Assembly: GCA_022822325.1 (NCBI GenBank)
Contig: JAJEBW010000001.1
Span: 1-54,625 of the forward strand
DNA from: Gemmatimonadota bacterium
GTDB lineage: Bacteria > Gemmatimonadota > Gemmatimonadetes > Longimicrobiales > Gaopeijiaceae
DNA: 54,625 nt
Reading direction: 5' to 3'
The notes beneath the pieces were generated by a model, which saw nothing but the letters and a program-made list of their open reading frames with translations, did not search any database and had not been told where the DNA came from. A program made the translations under genes and the position numbers. Below are positions 15,491-24,031 of the stretch, piece after piece. Within the stretch, counting starts at the first letter, position 1. Every line of letters starts with the position of its first letter.

Positions 15491-16731
15491 ACGAGAGCCG
15501 ACTCATTCACGATTGGAACGTTGCCGAGTTCGATACCCTGGCGTGGGGCCGTCATGTGGAGCTCGACGACGAAACGCTGCGCGACGGTCTCCAGTCTCCG
15601 TCGGTGACCGATCCGCCCATCGGGGCCAAGATCCGGCTCGTCCACATCATGAGCGAACTCGGCATCCATGCGGCCGACATCGGACTGCCGGCGGCCGGAC
15701 CCCGCGCCGTCCGCGATGTCATCCGGCTCTGCGAGGAGGTGCGGGACTCGGGCCTGGCGCTCTCGGTCAACTGCGCCGCGCGCACCGTGGTCGCCGACAT
15801 CGAGCCGATCGTCGGAATCGCGCAGCGCACCGGCGTCCCCATCGAGGTGGCCGCCTTCATCGGCAGCTCGCCCATCCGCCGCTACGCCGAGGACTGGACG
15901 CTGGAGCGGATGCTGCGCACGGCCGAGGCGGCGGTCTCCTTCGCGGTGCGCGAGGACCTTCCCGTCATGTTCGTCACCGAAGACACCACCCGCGCCGATC
16001 CCGACACCCTCGAGGCGCTCTACGGCAACGCGATCCGCTGGGGGGCGCGGCGCATCTGTCTCTCGGACACCGTGGGGCACGCGACTCCATCGGGGGTGCG
16101 CTCGCTGGTCCGCTTCGTCAAGCGCGCGATCATCGATCCGTCGGGGGCGAATGTGAAGCTCGACTGGCACGGCCACCGCGACCGCGGGCTCGGACTGGCC
16201 AACGCGCTGGCGGCGATCGAGGCGGGGGCCGACCGCATCCACGGCACCGCGCTGGGAATCGGCGAACGGGTGGGCAATGTCGAGATGGACCTTCTGCTGG
16301 TGAATCTGGCGCTGGCCGGGGTTCACGACGGCGATCTGCACCTCCTCTCCGACTACTGCGAACTGGTCGCCCGCGAGTGCCGGGTGCCGCTCACCGCCAA
16401 CTATCCGGTCCTGGGCGCGGACGCCTTCCGCACCGCCACCGGGGTGCATGCGGCGGCGGTCATCAAGGCGCAGGCAAAGGGGGCCGACTGGCTGGCCGAC
16501 CGGGTCTACTCCGGGGTTCCCGCCTCGATGGTCGGGCGCAGGCAGGCAATCGACGTGGGGCCGATGTCGGGAATCTCCAATGTCAACCACTGGCTCGCCG
16601 CGCAGGGCTACGAAGCCGACCGCCGCCTCTGCCGCCGGATCTTCGATGTGGCCAAGCGGCGCGATCGCACCCTCACCGACGCGGAGATGCACAGGATCGT
16701 CGATGACTTCGTCGCCGGATCGGTCGCGTGA
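15487..16731 (+). CDS. Isopropylmalate/homocitrate synthase-family (HMGL-like) enzyme
   Basis: The 414-residue TIM-barrel protein has DDETLRDGLQSP (about 28-39), with the catalytic Arg and metal-binding Asp. It also has WHGHRDRGLGLANALAAIEAG (about 225-245) and HGTALGIGERVGN, the metal-binding His pair and active-site loop of DRE-TIM metallolyases. It lacks the C-terminal regulatory domain of leucine-feedback LeuA. Citramalate, homocitrate or 2-isopropylmalate synthase activity, or HMG-CoA-lyase-like activity, are all possible. The start is the ATG of the third upstream repeat, which provides GGAG four bases ahead. An in-frame ATG at 15418 is in the previous repeat copy. Its TGA overlaps the response regulator GTG. 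Confidence 0.85.
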   Translation: MNESRLIHDWNVAEFDTLAWGRHVELDDETLRDGLQSPSVTDPPIGAKIRLVHIMSELGIHAADIGLPAAGPRAVRDVIRLCEEVRDSGLALSVNCAARTVVADIEPIVGIAQRTGVPIEVAAFIGSSPIRRYAEDWTLERMLRTAEAAVSFAVREDLPVMFVTEDTTRADPDTLEALYGNAIRWGARRICLSDTVGHATPSGVRSLVRFVKRAIIDPSGANVKLDWHGHRDRGLGLANALAAIEAGADRIHGTALGIGERVGNVEMDLLLVNLALAGVHDGDLHLLSDYCELVARECRVPLTANYPVLGADAFRTATGVHAAAVIKAQAKGADWLADRVYSGVPASMVGRRQAIDVGPMSGISNVNHWLAAQGYEADRRLCRRIFDVAKRRDRTLTDAEMHRIVDDFVAGSVA

Positions 16732-17477
16732 GGAGTTCGCCCGGCTCCGGTTCGCGAGGCCGTTCTCCCAGGGCCCGAATCCTGGTGATCGAGGACGATC
16801 CCGGGATCACGGCGCTGGTCGCCTATCAGCTCACGCGGGCGGGGTACAGGGTCGCCACGGCGGCCGGCGGTCCCGGAGGACTGGATGCGCTTCACCGCAA
16901 CATCCCCGACCTCCTGGTCCTGGACCGGATGCTGCCCGGCATCTCCGGCGACGAGATTCTGCGGACGATCCGCCGCGATCCTGCGACCCGCGCGCTCCCG
17001 GTGCTTGTGCTGACCGCCAGGCGGCAGGAACCGGACCGGATCGAAGGACTCGAACTGGGCGCCGACGACTACCTCACCAAACCCTTCAGCCCGCGCGAGC
17101 TGGTACTGCGCGTCGAGGCGATCCTCCGCCGGGCCGGAACCGAAGGGGTCATCTCGGGGACCGACGACCGAATCCTCCGCGGGGGTCCGATCACCCTCAA
17201 CCAGCGGGCCATGCAGTTGTCGGTCGATGGCGAACCGATCGGGGTCACGCCGACCGAGTTGCGCATTCTCAGGGTGTTGATGCTGCGGCGCGGACAGACC
17301 CAGAGCCGCCGCGAGCTGTTGCGGGAGGCATGGGAGGGATCGGAGCAGGAATTCCGGATTCGGAGCCGCACCGTGGACATGCACGTCCGGCGGCTGCGCA
17401 ACAAGCTGGGACCGGCCAGGGAATGGATCGAGACCGTGCGCGGCTTCGGCTACCGCTTCCGACAGAGCGTACCGTAG
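16728..17477 (+). CDS. phoB: PhoB-type response regulator
   Basis: A 249-residue OmpR/PhoB-class regulator. The receiver domain (17-135) has the acidic pocket E22-D23-D24, phosphoacceptor D66, T96 and K118. A winged-helix DNA-binding domain occupies about 150-245 (PTELRILRVLM, RTVDMHVRRLRNKLG, GFGYRF). It should activate the phosphate genes around it when phosphorylated by the downstream kinase. The GTG start lies in the stop of the lyase gene (GTGA). The symbol rests on the neighbouring pst genes. Confidence 0.88.
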   Translation: MRSSPGSGSRGRSPRARILVIEDDPGITALVAYQLTRAGYRVATAAGGPGGLDALHRNIPDLLVLDRMLPGISGDEILRTIRRDPATRALPVLVLTARRQEPDRIEGLELGADDYLTKPFSPRELVLRVEAILRRAGTEGVISGTDDRILRGGPITLNQRAMQLSVDGEPIGVTPTELRILRVLMLRRGQTQSRRELLREAWEGSEQEFRIRSRTVDMHVRRLRNKLGPAREWIETVRGFGYRFRQSVP

Positions 17478-17484
17478 GTCCCCC

Positions 17485-20454
17485 TTGAGGATCCCGCTGC
17501 GGTTCGCGACCGCCCTGGCGCTTGCCGGGTGCGTTCTCGTCATCGCCGCCATGGCCTGGATCGCGGTCCGCGCGGCCACCACCTCGATCATGGCCGCACA
17601 GGGGCGCCGCCACCTCGAAGCGGCCACCGAGCTCGGCGCCAGAGATCTTCAATCCGCGCAAGGCATCCCCCTGGACAGCCTCGCGGCCACCCTCGCCCTC
17701 GCGACCGGCTACCGCGTCAGCGTCTTCGATTCCGGCCGCCGCCTCCTCGCCGACTCGCACCTGCCCGCGCCGCCCCCGGACGACTCGCTCGGCTACCGGA
17801 GCCGCACCGAGGTGGCGGGCGCGCTCAGCCGGGTCCGAGCCTCGTCGAATCGCCGCTCCACCCTGGACAACCGCGGCTACCTCTTCAGCGCCGCGCGCCT
17901 CTACCGGGGCGGCCAGCAGATCGTCGTCCGTTTCGGCGTCCCCACCGATCCCATTCGCGCCGCCGCAGGCCAGGTCGCGCTTCGGGTCGCGCTCTGGATC
18001 CTGGTCGCGGGTGGGCTGGGCGGGCTCGTCTTCGACCGGGGCGTTCGCGGCGTCGCCCGGATCCTCCACGACATCCGCCGTCTCCTCGCGCGCATCGGCG
18101 ACAGTCGTCCGGCCGGCGCTCGCGTCCGTCTTCCCCGCCTCATCGAGCTGGCCCGGGTCGCGTCGGCCGCCAACCGGGTGCGGGGCGAGCTGGAGGAACA
18201 GGTGGCGCGCGTCACCCGGGTCCGCGACGAGCTGGCGCAGCTCATGGACGAGGTCGGAGAGGGTCTGATGGCTCTGACCAACGACGCCCGCGTGCTGCGC
18301 ATCAATCCGGCCGCGCTCGAACTGCTTGGCCTTGCCGAGCTTCTGCCTCTCTCGCCGGTCGGTTCGATCGTGCGCGATCCCGTCCTCCGCGAGCTCCTGG
18401 AGATGTCGGTCACCCGTCCCGAGGGCCGCATGGAGGTGACGGTGGGCGACCGTCGGCTCGATGTGCGGACCAAGCGCGGGACCGGCGGGGGGGCGGTGGT
18501 CCTGATCGTGGACATTACCGAGATTCGCCGCCTGGAAGAGGTGCGCTCCGACTTCGTCGCCAACGCGTCGCACGAGCTCAAGACGCCGCTGACGGTGATC
18601 CGGGCCGCCGCCGAGACCGTCCTCGACGAGGAGCTGCCCTCCGATCTGCGCGGCCGCTTCCTGCACTCGATCGAGGAAAACACCGTGCGCCTGCAGCGGC
18701 TGGTGGACGATCTGCTCGATCTGTCCCGCTACGAATCGGGGGCCTGGATTCCGGAGCGCGAGCGCTTTCCGGTGGAGGATGTGGCGTGGTCGGCCTGGAC
18801 CGACATGGAGGAGCGGCGCGTCGGCCGCGATGTCGCCTTCGCAGTGGACGGCCGCGGCGAGGCGGTCGGCGACCAGGCGGCCACCTACCAGATCTTCCGG
18901 AATCTCTTCGAGAACGCCCTGCGCTTCGTGCCCCGCGAGGGTGGCGGCATTGCGGTCGAGATCTTCCGTTCCGGCGCCCATCTCACCGTGGCGGTGCGCG
19001 ACAACGGTTCGGGAATTCCGGCGGCGGCGCTGCCCCGCATCTTCGAGCGCTTCTACCGCGTGGACACGGCCCGCTCGCGCGTCGAGGGGGGAACCGGACT
19101 GGGGCTCGCGATCGTGCGGCATCTGGTGTCGAGCATGGGCGGCGAGGTTGATGCGCAGAGCATCTGGGGGGGCGGCGCCACGATCCTCTTCACGGTTCCG
19201 GCGGCAGAGGGTAGGTCGGCCGGTGGGTCGCCGGGGACGGAGGACGAAGCGGCGGGCGAGCGAAAGGCAGCGGGCGGCGGGCAGGTCGGCGGCGAGCCGG
19301 CGGGCGGGTCGAACGAGGGGTCGGGCGATGGCCAGCGCGCGTCGGCGGACGCAGCCGGGGCGCGGGTCGGTGTGGACCGGGGGGGGGATGAGAGGACGTC
19401 CCGGGCCGGTTCGGGGCCAATGTCGCGCGGGCAGGGGGTGCCGGTCGCTCCGGCAACGGGGGACGCCGACGCGAAGGAAACCGGGTTGGATGCGGCGGAC
19501 GCAGCGGACGCCGGCGAGGGCGGCGCGGGCGGACCCGGCCGCGTCCTGGTCGCGATCGCCGCTCTGCTGGCGGGCGCCTGCCTGGGCGGGGTGGAGGGAC
19601 GCGGCGACGGTGTGATCGAGGTCGGCGGGTCGGGGAGCCTGCGGGCCCTTTCGGCGGCGGTGGCCGAAGACCTCGCGGCGGTGCGCCCGGGGACAAGGAT
19701 CGCCGTACGGTCCTCGGGAACGGTCGGCGGACTGCGGCGTCTCTGTTCCGGCGAGCTCGACGTCGCGGGCGCGTCGCGGTTGATCGCGACCGCCGAGGCC
19801 GAACGCTGCCGCGCTGCGGGGATCCGCTTCCTCTCGATTCCGATTGCGCGCGACGGGGTGGCGGTGGCGGCGAATCCGGCGAGCGCATTTCCCCTCTGCA
19901 TGACCCTGGACGAACTTCGCCGGCTCTGGGAGCCCGCCAGCGAGATTGCGCGGTGGCAGGATCTGCGGCCCGCCTACCCGGCCGAACGGGTGCGCCTCTT
20001 CGGTCCCGGACCCGGATCGGGCACCTTCGAGTTCTTCACCCGGGTCGTGGTCGGGCGCACCGGGGCCAGCCGTTCCGACTACTACCCGAGCAACGACCAC
20101 AACCTCATCGCGCGCGGCATCGGGGGGAACCGGTGGGCGGCCGCCTACTTCGGGTCGGCCTCCCTTGCCGCCAATGCGGAGCGCCTGCGCGCGGTGGCGG
20201 TCGACACCGGGTTCGGGTGCGTGCTTCCGACCGTCGAATCGATTGCGGATGGACGCTACAGCCCGCTCACCCGGGATCTGCGCCTCTACGTGGCCGAATC
20301 CACCCTGGCCCGCGCCGAGGTGCGCGACTTCCTTCTCCACTACATCGACCGCGCGGCGGGGCTCGGTCGCGAAACCGGGTATGTGGCGTTGCCGGAGGCG
20401 GCCTATGCGCGCAGCCGGGCGCTGATCGCTGCGCGGGGAGGGGGGGTGCCGTGA
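17485..20454 (+). CDS. PhoR-type sensor histidine kinase fused to a PstS-like phosphate-binding domain
   Basis: One uninterrupted 989-residue frame. Residues 10-28 are a membrane helix, 30-165 an extracytoplasmic sensor region and 168-186 a second helix. A PAS-like segment and HisKA with phosphoacceptor H363 (SHELKTPLT) follow, then the ATP domain with N477 (FENALRF) and DNGSGIP/GTGLGLAI. A 100-residue Gly/Ala-rich linker leads to a third hydrophobic helix (VLVAIAALLAGACLGG, about 687-702). A PstS-like domain follows (GGSGSLRALS about 715; GPGPGSGTFEFFT about 850). Topology would place the binding domain outside. Alternatively PstS starts separately at an internal ATG (19420) as a lipoprotein. 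The start is TTG, 7 bases after phoB. Confidence 0.85.
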   Translation: MRIPLRFATALALAGCVLVIAAMAWIAVRAATTSIMAAQGRRHLEAATELGARDLQSAQGIPLDSLAATLALATGYRVSVFDSGRRLLADSHLPAPPPDDSLGYRSRTEVAGALSRVRASSNRRSTLDNRGYLFSAARLYRGGQQIVVRFGVPTDPIRAAAGQVALRVALWILVAGGLGGLVFDRGVRGVARILHDIRRLLARIGDSRPAGARVRLPRLIELARVASAANRVRGELEEQVARVTRVRDELAQLMDEVGEGLMALTNDARVLRINPAALELLGLAELLPLSPVGSIVRDPVLRELLEMSVTRPEGRMEVTVGDRRLDVRTKRGTGGGAVVLIVDITEIRRLEEVRSDFVANASHELKTPLTVIRAAAETVLDEELPSDLRGRFLHSIEENTVRLQRLVDDLLDLSRYESGAWIPERERFPVEDVAWSAWTDMEERRVGRDVAFAVDGRGEAVGDQAATYQIFRNLFENALRFVPREGGGIAVEIFRSGAHLTVAVRDNGSGIPAAALPRIFERFYRVDTARSRVEGGTGLGLAIVRHLVSSMGGEVDAQSIWGGGATILFTVPAAEGRSAGGSPGTEDEAAGERKAAGGGQVGGEPAGGSNEGSGDGQRASADAAGARVGVDRGGDERTSRAGSGPMSRGQGVPVAPATGDADAKETGLDAADAADAGEGGAGGPGRVLVAIAALLAGACLGGVEGRGDGVIEVGGSGSLRALSAAVAEDLAAVRPGTRIAVRSSGTVGGLRRLCSGELDVAGASRLIATAEAERCRAAGIRFLSIPIARDGVAVAANPASAFPLCMTLDELRRLWEPASEIARWQDLRPAYPAERVRLFGPGPGSGTFEFFTRVVVGRTGASRSDYYPSNDHNLIARGIGGNRWAAAYFGSASLAANAERLRAVAVDTGFGCVLPTVESIADGRYSPLTRDLRLYVAESTLARAEVRDFLLHYIDRAAGLGRETGYVALPEAAYARSRALIAARGGGVP

Positions 20455-21512
20455 GGCGGAACGGAGGCGCGACGAGGGACGCCGGGGCCGTCCCGGAGGA
20501 TGCGGGAGCCGCGACGGAGGGCGCCGAAGCCGGGCGAAACGGTGCGGAGGGCGCGGGTGGGGAAGCGGAGGCCGGGCGAAACGGCGTCGGAGCCGGGTGG
20601 AGAGGGCGAGGGGTGGGGGGGGGTGGGGAGGGGGCGGGACGATGGATCCTTCTCGGCTGTACGGTGGCGGCGGTTGCGGTGGCCCTTGCCGTCGTCGGCA
20701 CCCTCGCGGTCGAGACGCTGCGCTTCTTCGCATTCGTGTCCCCCCTGCGCCTCGTCGTCGATTCGGCCTGGGCGCCGCTGGCCGAGGAACCGGGCTTCGG
20801 AATCCTCTCGCTGGTGGCCGGCACGGCCCAGATCGCCGCGGGCGCCACCCTTCTCGCGATCCCCGTCGGGCTCATGACGGCGGTATTCCTGGAGTTCTAC
20901 GCTCCCGGGCGGATCGCGGCGGCGCTCGGCGGGGCGGTGGACTTTCTCGCCATGATTCCAGCGGTGGTCTACGGCTGCCTGGCCCTCAACTTCGTGACCC
21001 CGGCGATCGCGGGAGTGTGGCCCGACGTGGGGGGATTCAACGGCCTCTCGGCCTTTCTCGCGCTGGCGGCGATGATCCTTCCAACGATTGTCTCGATGTC
21101 GCGGCGGGCGCTGCGGGCGGCCCCGGCTCCGCTCCTTGCGGATGGACTGGCGCTCGGCGCGAGCCGCGGCCGGGTCCTGGTGCGGCTGGTTCTTCCCGCG
21201 GCCTGGCTGGGAATTCTGGGCGGCGTGCTCCTCGCCCTGGCCCGCGCGGTCGGCGAGACGATGATCGTGACTCTCGCGGCTGGCAATCCCCAGAATCTGG
21301 ACTGGAGCCCGCTGGAGGGGGTTCGCACCCTGACCACTCATCTGGCGCAGGCCAGCCTGGGCGATCTGCCGGCGGGCACCCTCCAGTACGGTGCGGCGTT
21401 CGCGGTCGCCGCCGCCCTCTTCGCGCTGGGTGTCGCGCTCCACACCCTGGGAAGCGGTCTCGTGTCCCGCGGCGAGGACGGCGGCCGGCACGGCGCCGGA
21501 GTCCACCCATGA
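20451..21512 (+). CDS. pstC: Phosphate ABC transporter permease PstC
   Basis: A 353-residue permease. After a disordered Gly/Ala/Glu-rich N-terminus of about 65 residues with an internal repeat (EAGRNG twice) there are about six membrane helices. The permease core contains the ABC-binding EAA-type loop (LLADGLALGASRGRVLVRLV) and the PstC-typical 'PAVVYGCLALNFVTP' and 'ARAVGETMIVTLAAG'. It pairs with PstA to move phosphate inward. The GTG at 20451 overlaps the TGA of the PhoR-PstS frame. Its own stop overlaps the pstA ATG. Confidence 0.9.
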   Translation: MRRNGGATRDAGAVPEDAGAATEGAEAGRNGAEGAGGEAEAGRNGVGAGWRGRGVGGGGEGAGRWILLGCTVAAVAVALAVVGTLAVETLRFFAFVSPLRLVVDSAWAPLAEEPGFGILSLVAGTAQIAAGATLLAIPVGLMTAVFLEFYAPGRIAAALGGAVDFLAMIPAVVYGCLALNFVTPAIAGVWPDVGGFNGLSAFLALAAMILPTIVSMSRRALRAAPAPLLADGLALGASRGRVLVRLVLPAAWLGILGGVLLALARAVGETMIVTLAAGNPQNLDWSPLEGVRTLTTHLAQASLGDLPAGTLQYGAAFAVAAALFALGVALHTLGSGLVSRGEDGGRHGAGVHP

Positions 21513-22411
21513 TCCCCCCTCCCCCCCCCGGTGCCCGCCCCCCCTTTCGGCGGCCCCTCGGCGTCGTGGCCGGCATCGCGACCACGGTCGCCGTCGCCAC
21601 CGCCCTCGTCATCGCCCTGCTCCTGCTTCTCGAAGCCCGCCACCTTCCTGGACCCGGCTTCCTCCTCGATCCCCCCTCGCGGCTGGCCGATCGCGCCGGC
21701 ATTGGCCCGGCCCTCGCGGGAAGTCTCTGGCTCACCCTGCTGACCGGGCTGATCGCACTGCCTGTAGGGGTCGGCACGGCGCTCTATCTTGTCGAGTACG
21801 CCCCCCCCACCCGCACGGCGCGCGCCACCCTGGCGGTCCTCACGAACCTGGCCGGGGTTCCCTCGATCGTGTACGGCATGGCGGGGCTTGCTCTCTTCGT
21901 TCGCGGACTCGGGCTGGGGCCGTCGATTCTTGCCGGGGCGCTCACCCTCTCCGCCATGGCCATCCCGATCGTGATCGCCGATTCCCGCGCCGCGCTCCTG
22001 TCCCTTCCCCGCGGACTGCGCGAGGCCGCGTTCGCCCTGGGAGCCACGCGCTGGCAGGTCGTCCGCCACCAGCTTCTTCCGTCGGCCGCCCCGCGCATCC
22101 TCGCCGGTTGCCGCCGGGCGCTCCTCCGCACAATGGGCGCCGCCGCTCCGCTGCTCGTCATCGGTCCGGTCTCCTTCATCACCTTCGCGCCAACGAGCCC
22201 CGCCGATCCCCTCGCCGCCCTTCCCACCCGCATCTTCGCCTGGTCGGCGCGTCCCCAGGCCGGCTTCCTCGCCCTCGCCGCCGGCGCTTCCCTCGCCCTC
22301 GTGCTCCTCTCGGCGCTGCTGACCGCGGCGATCGGCGCGCTGGCCCCGCGCACCGCGTCGCATGGCGATGGACCGGAGGCTGTGCGACGGACGGCTTCCG
22401 GGCCGGGGTAG
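21509..22411 (+). CDS. pstA: Phosphate ABC transporter permease PstA
   Basis: The 300-residue protein has six hydrophobic helices and the inner-membrane permease core: 'LWLTLLTGLIALPVGVG', 'NLAGVPSIVYGMAGLALF' and the EAA-type coupling loop REAAFALGATRWQVVRH. PstA partners PstC. The N-terminus is a short Pro/Arg stretch. The start ATGA overlaps the pstC stop. Unlike usual pst operons, pstB does not follow directly; an unrelated gene lies between. Confidence 0.9.
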   Translation: MIPPPPPGARPPFRRPLGVVAGIATTVAVATALVIALLLLLEARHLPGPGFLLDPPSRLADRAGIGPALAGSLWLTLLTGLIALPVGVGTALYLVEYAPPTRTARATLAVLTNLAGVPSIVYGMAGLALFVRGLGLGPSILAGALTLSAMAIPIVIADSRAALLSLPRGLREAAFALGATRWQVVRHQLLPSAAPRILAGCRRALLRTMGAAAPLLVIGPVSFITFAPTSPADPLAALPTRIFAWSARPQAGFLALAAGASLALVLLSALLTAAIGALAPRTASHGDGPEAVRRTASGPG

Positions 22412-22426
22412 GCGCATGGTCGCGGT

Positions 22427-23050
22427 ATGAAGAGGCTCATTGCTTTCGTCCTGCTGGGATTGACAACACTTGTCTGCACGGATCGCAATAGAATGGGGTC
22501 GATCACGGAAGTGGACGATACCGACCTGTCGGTTGTCCGCGACATCATGAGCATGGCGGCAAGAACCTATGCCGTCGACAGGCCGATTCGCCCTGTACGC
22601 GTGGTTTTGGGTTCCTGGGAAACCCTTGCCAGGGGAGGCAGAGAGGAATGGCGGTATCGGTTGGCGAGGGCAATTCAGCAGGTTGCCGAAGAGGAGCAAG
22701 CCGACTCACGGCTTTCCGTAGCCCCCTGGCTCATTGATTTCGAGGAGTCGGAGCGCCCGGAAATCCTGAGCTGGGTTCCGGGATCCTGGGACGGCCTCGT
22801 CAGCCTGTGGTTGTACGACAAGGAAGACACTGACGATTGCGGAAGGGGATACTCATTCTTTTTGAAGCTCACGGAGAACGACTGGGCAATTGAGTTGGGC
22901 GGAGAAAACGTGGCGATGTGCCTTGATGCGGTCGCCCTTGTGAGGGAGATTGAAGCGAGCGAGGTACCGTTCAGCTCCCGATTTCAACGCCGCGATTACC
23001 ACCGCGATCGTCTTCCACGAGGCCTTGCCTGCGGCGGATTGGGGGTATGA
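22427..23050 (+). CDS. Hypothetical lipoprotein inside the pst operon, probable C-terminal frameshift
   Basis: The 207-residue frame begins with a signal peptide and lipobox (LTTLVCTD, Cys 17). Its body is of unknown family (MSMAARTYAVDRPIRPVRVV, WVPGSWDGLVSLWLYDKEDT). It is clearly lower in GC than the flanking pst genes. From about base 22975 the annotated frame turns Arg-rich with poor codon use, while the +1 frame continues naturally (SAPDFNAAITTAIVFHEALP) to a stop at 23138. The intact gene was probably about 236 residues. Whether this is a sequencing error or a real mutation is unknown. It has no evident role in phosphate uptake. Confidence 0.6.
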   Translation: MKRLIAFVLLGLTTLVCTDRNRMGSITEVDDTDLSVVRDIMSMAARTYAVDRPIRPVRVVLGSWETLARGGREEWRYRLARAIQQVAEEEQADSRLSVAPWLIDFEESERPEILSWVPGSWDGLVSLWLYDKEDTDDCGRGYSFFLKLTENDWAIELGGENVAMCLDAVALVREIEASEVPFSSRFQRRDYHRDRLPRGLACGGLGV

Positions 23051-23196
23051 CGAACCTGAACACAATCAGATAAGCGAATTGGCGGATGGTGGGCAAGACC
23101 CGATAGGGCGGTGTATGAGGAGTTACCTGATAGACTGATCCGCCGGGACGGTGAGTACCCGGGGGAGGCATCAAGGTGTTCTGCGGCGCGGCCTGC

Positions 23197-23202
23197 TAGA
23201 TT
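23197..23202 (+). promoter_or_regulatory. Possible extended -10 promoter upstream of pstB
   Basis: TGC-TAGATT matches an extended -10 element, about 62 bases before the pstB ATG. No good -35 box is visible at the right distance. It would give pstB-phoU-SDR a start point independent of the pstA transcript, sensible because an unrelated gene has interrupted the operon. Confidence 0.3.
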
Positions 23203-23263
23203 CGACGGCAGTACACACAAATCCCTGCGCCCTCCCCCGCCCGTTCCGCCTCGGAGCCGCCCC

Positions 23264-24031
23264 ATGAGCATGCTGGGTCCCGCCGCGAGCGTCCTGATCG
23301 CCGAATCGCTGACGGTTCGCTTCGGCCGCCGCATCGCCCTCTCCGATGTCACGCTGGCGATTCCGGAGGGGCGCGTCGTGTCGGTCATCGGGCCCCCCGG
23401 GGCGGGGAAGACCACCCTGCTCCGTTCCTTCAACCGAATGAACGAGCTTCTTCCCCGCGCCTCCACGACCGGCGCCGCGCGCTTTCGCGGGATCGATCTG
23501 CACGACGCCAGGGTCGATCCGGTCGATCTGCGCCGCCGCATCGGGATGGTCCTCGCCGAGACTTCGCTCTTTCCCGGGTCGGTCTTCGACAATGTGGCCT
23601 TCGGGTTGCGGGCCCAGGGGGTGGAGGAAGACTTGCATGGCCGCGCCGAGGAGGCGCTAACCCGGGTGGGACTCTGGACGGTCGGCGCCGAGATCCTCGA
23701 TGCGCACGCCCTCGATCTGCCCGCGGGCGACCAGCGGCGGCTCTGCATGGCGCGGACGTTGGCGCTCGAACCGGTCGTTCTCCTCCTGGACGAACCCACC
23801 GGCCACCTCGATCCGGTCTCGGCCGCCGCCATCGAATCGCTCATCCATGCGCTGCGCGAGGACTGCACCGTCGTGGTGGCCACCTGCGATCCCGCGCTGG
23901 CCGGGCGGATCTCGGATCTCACCGCGCACCTGGACGGGGGAGGGCTGATGGAGTACGGGCCCACCCGCGAACTCTTCACCAATCCGCGCAATTCGCGCAC
24001 CGAGGCCTACCTGACCGGGCGAGCGCGATGA
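23264..24031 (+). CDS. pstB: PstB-like phosphate ABC ATPase with degenerate motifs
   Basis: The 255-residue ABC ATPase keeps Walker A (GPPGAGKTT, about 43-51), PstB-like RSFNRMNEL, and Walker B with the catalytic Glu (LLLDEPTGHLDP, about 170). Other motifs depart from the family. The Q-loop VFQKPNPFP is here VLAETSLFP (Gln lost). The ABC signature LSGGQ is LPAGDQ. The switch region VTHNM is ATCDP (His replaced by Cys). ATP binding looks possible, but hydrolysis would be atypical. The start ATG at 23264 fits the family length. Its stop overlaps the phoU ATG. Confidence 0.82.
   Translation: MSMLGPAASVLIAESLTVRFGRRIALSDVTLAIPEGRVVSVIGPPGAGKTTLLRSFNRMNELLPRASTTGAARFRGIDLHDARVDPVDLRRRIGMVLAETSLFPGSVFDNVAFGLRAQGVEEDLHGRAEEALTRVGLWTVGAEILDAHALDLPAGDQRRLCMARTLALEPVVLLLDEPTGHLDPVSAAAIESLIHALREDCTVVVATCDPALAGRISDLTAHLDGGGLMEYGPTRELFTNPRNSRTEAYLTGRAR

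Noticed and set aside
17269..20733. A very long minus-strand open frame (over 1100 codons) opposite the PhoR-PstS gene
   Set aside because: Its protein is Arg/Pro/His-rich without domains. It is the mirror of a GC-rich gene whose plus-strand frame has clear kinase and binding motifs.
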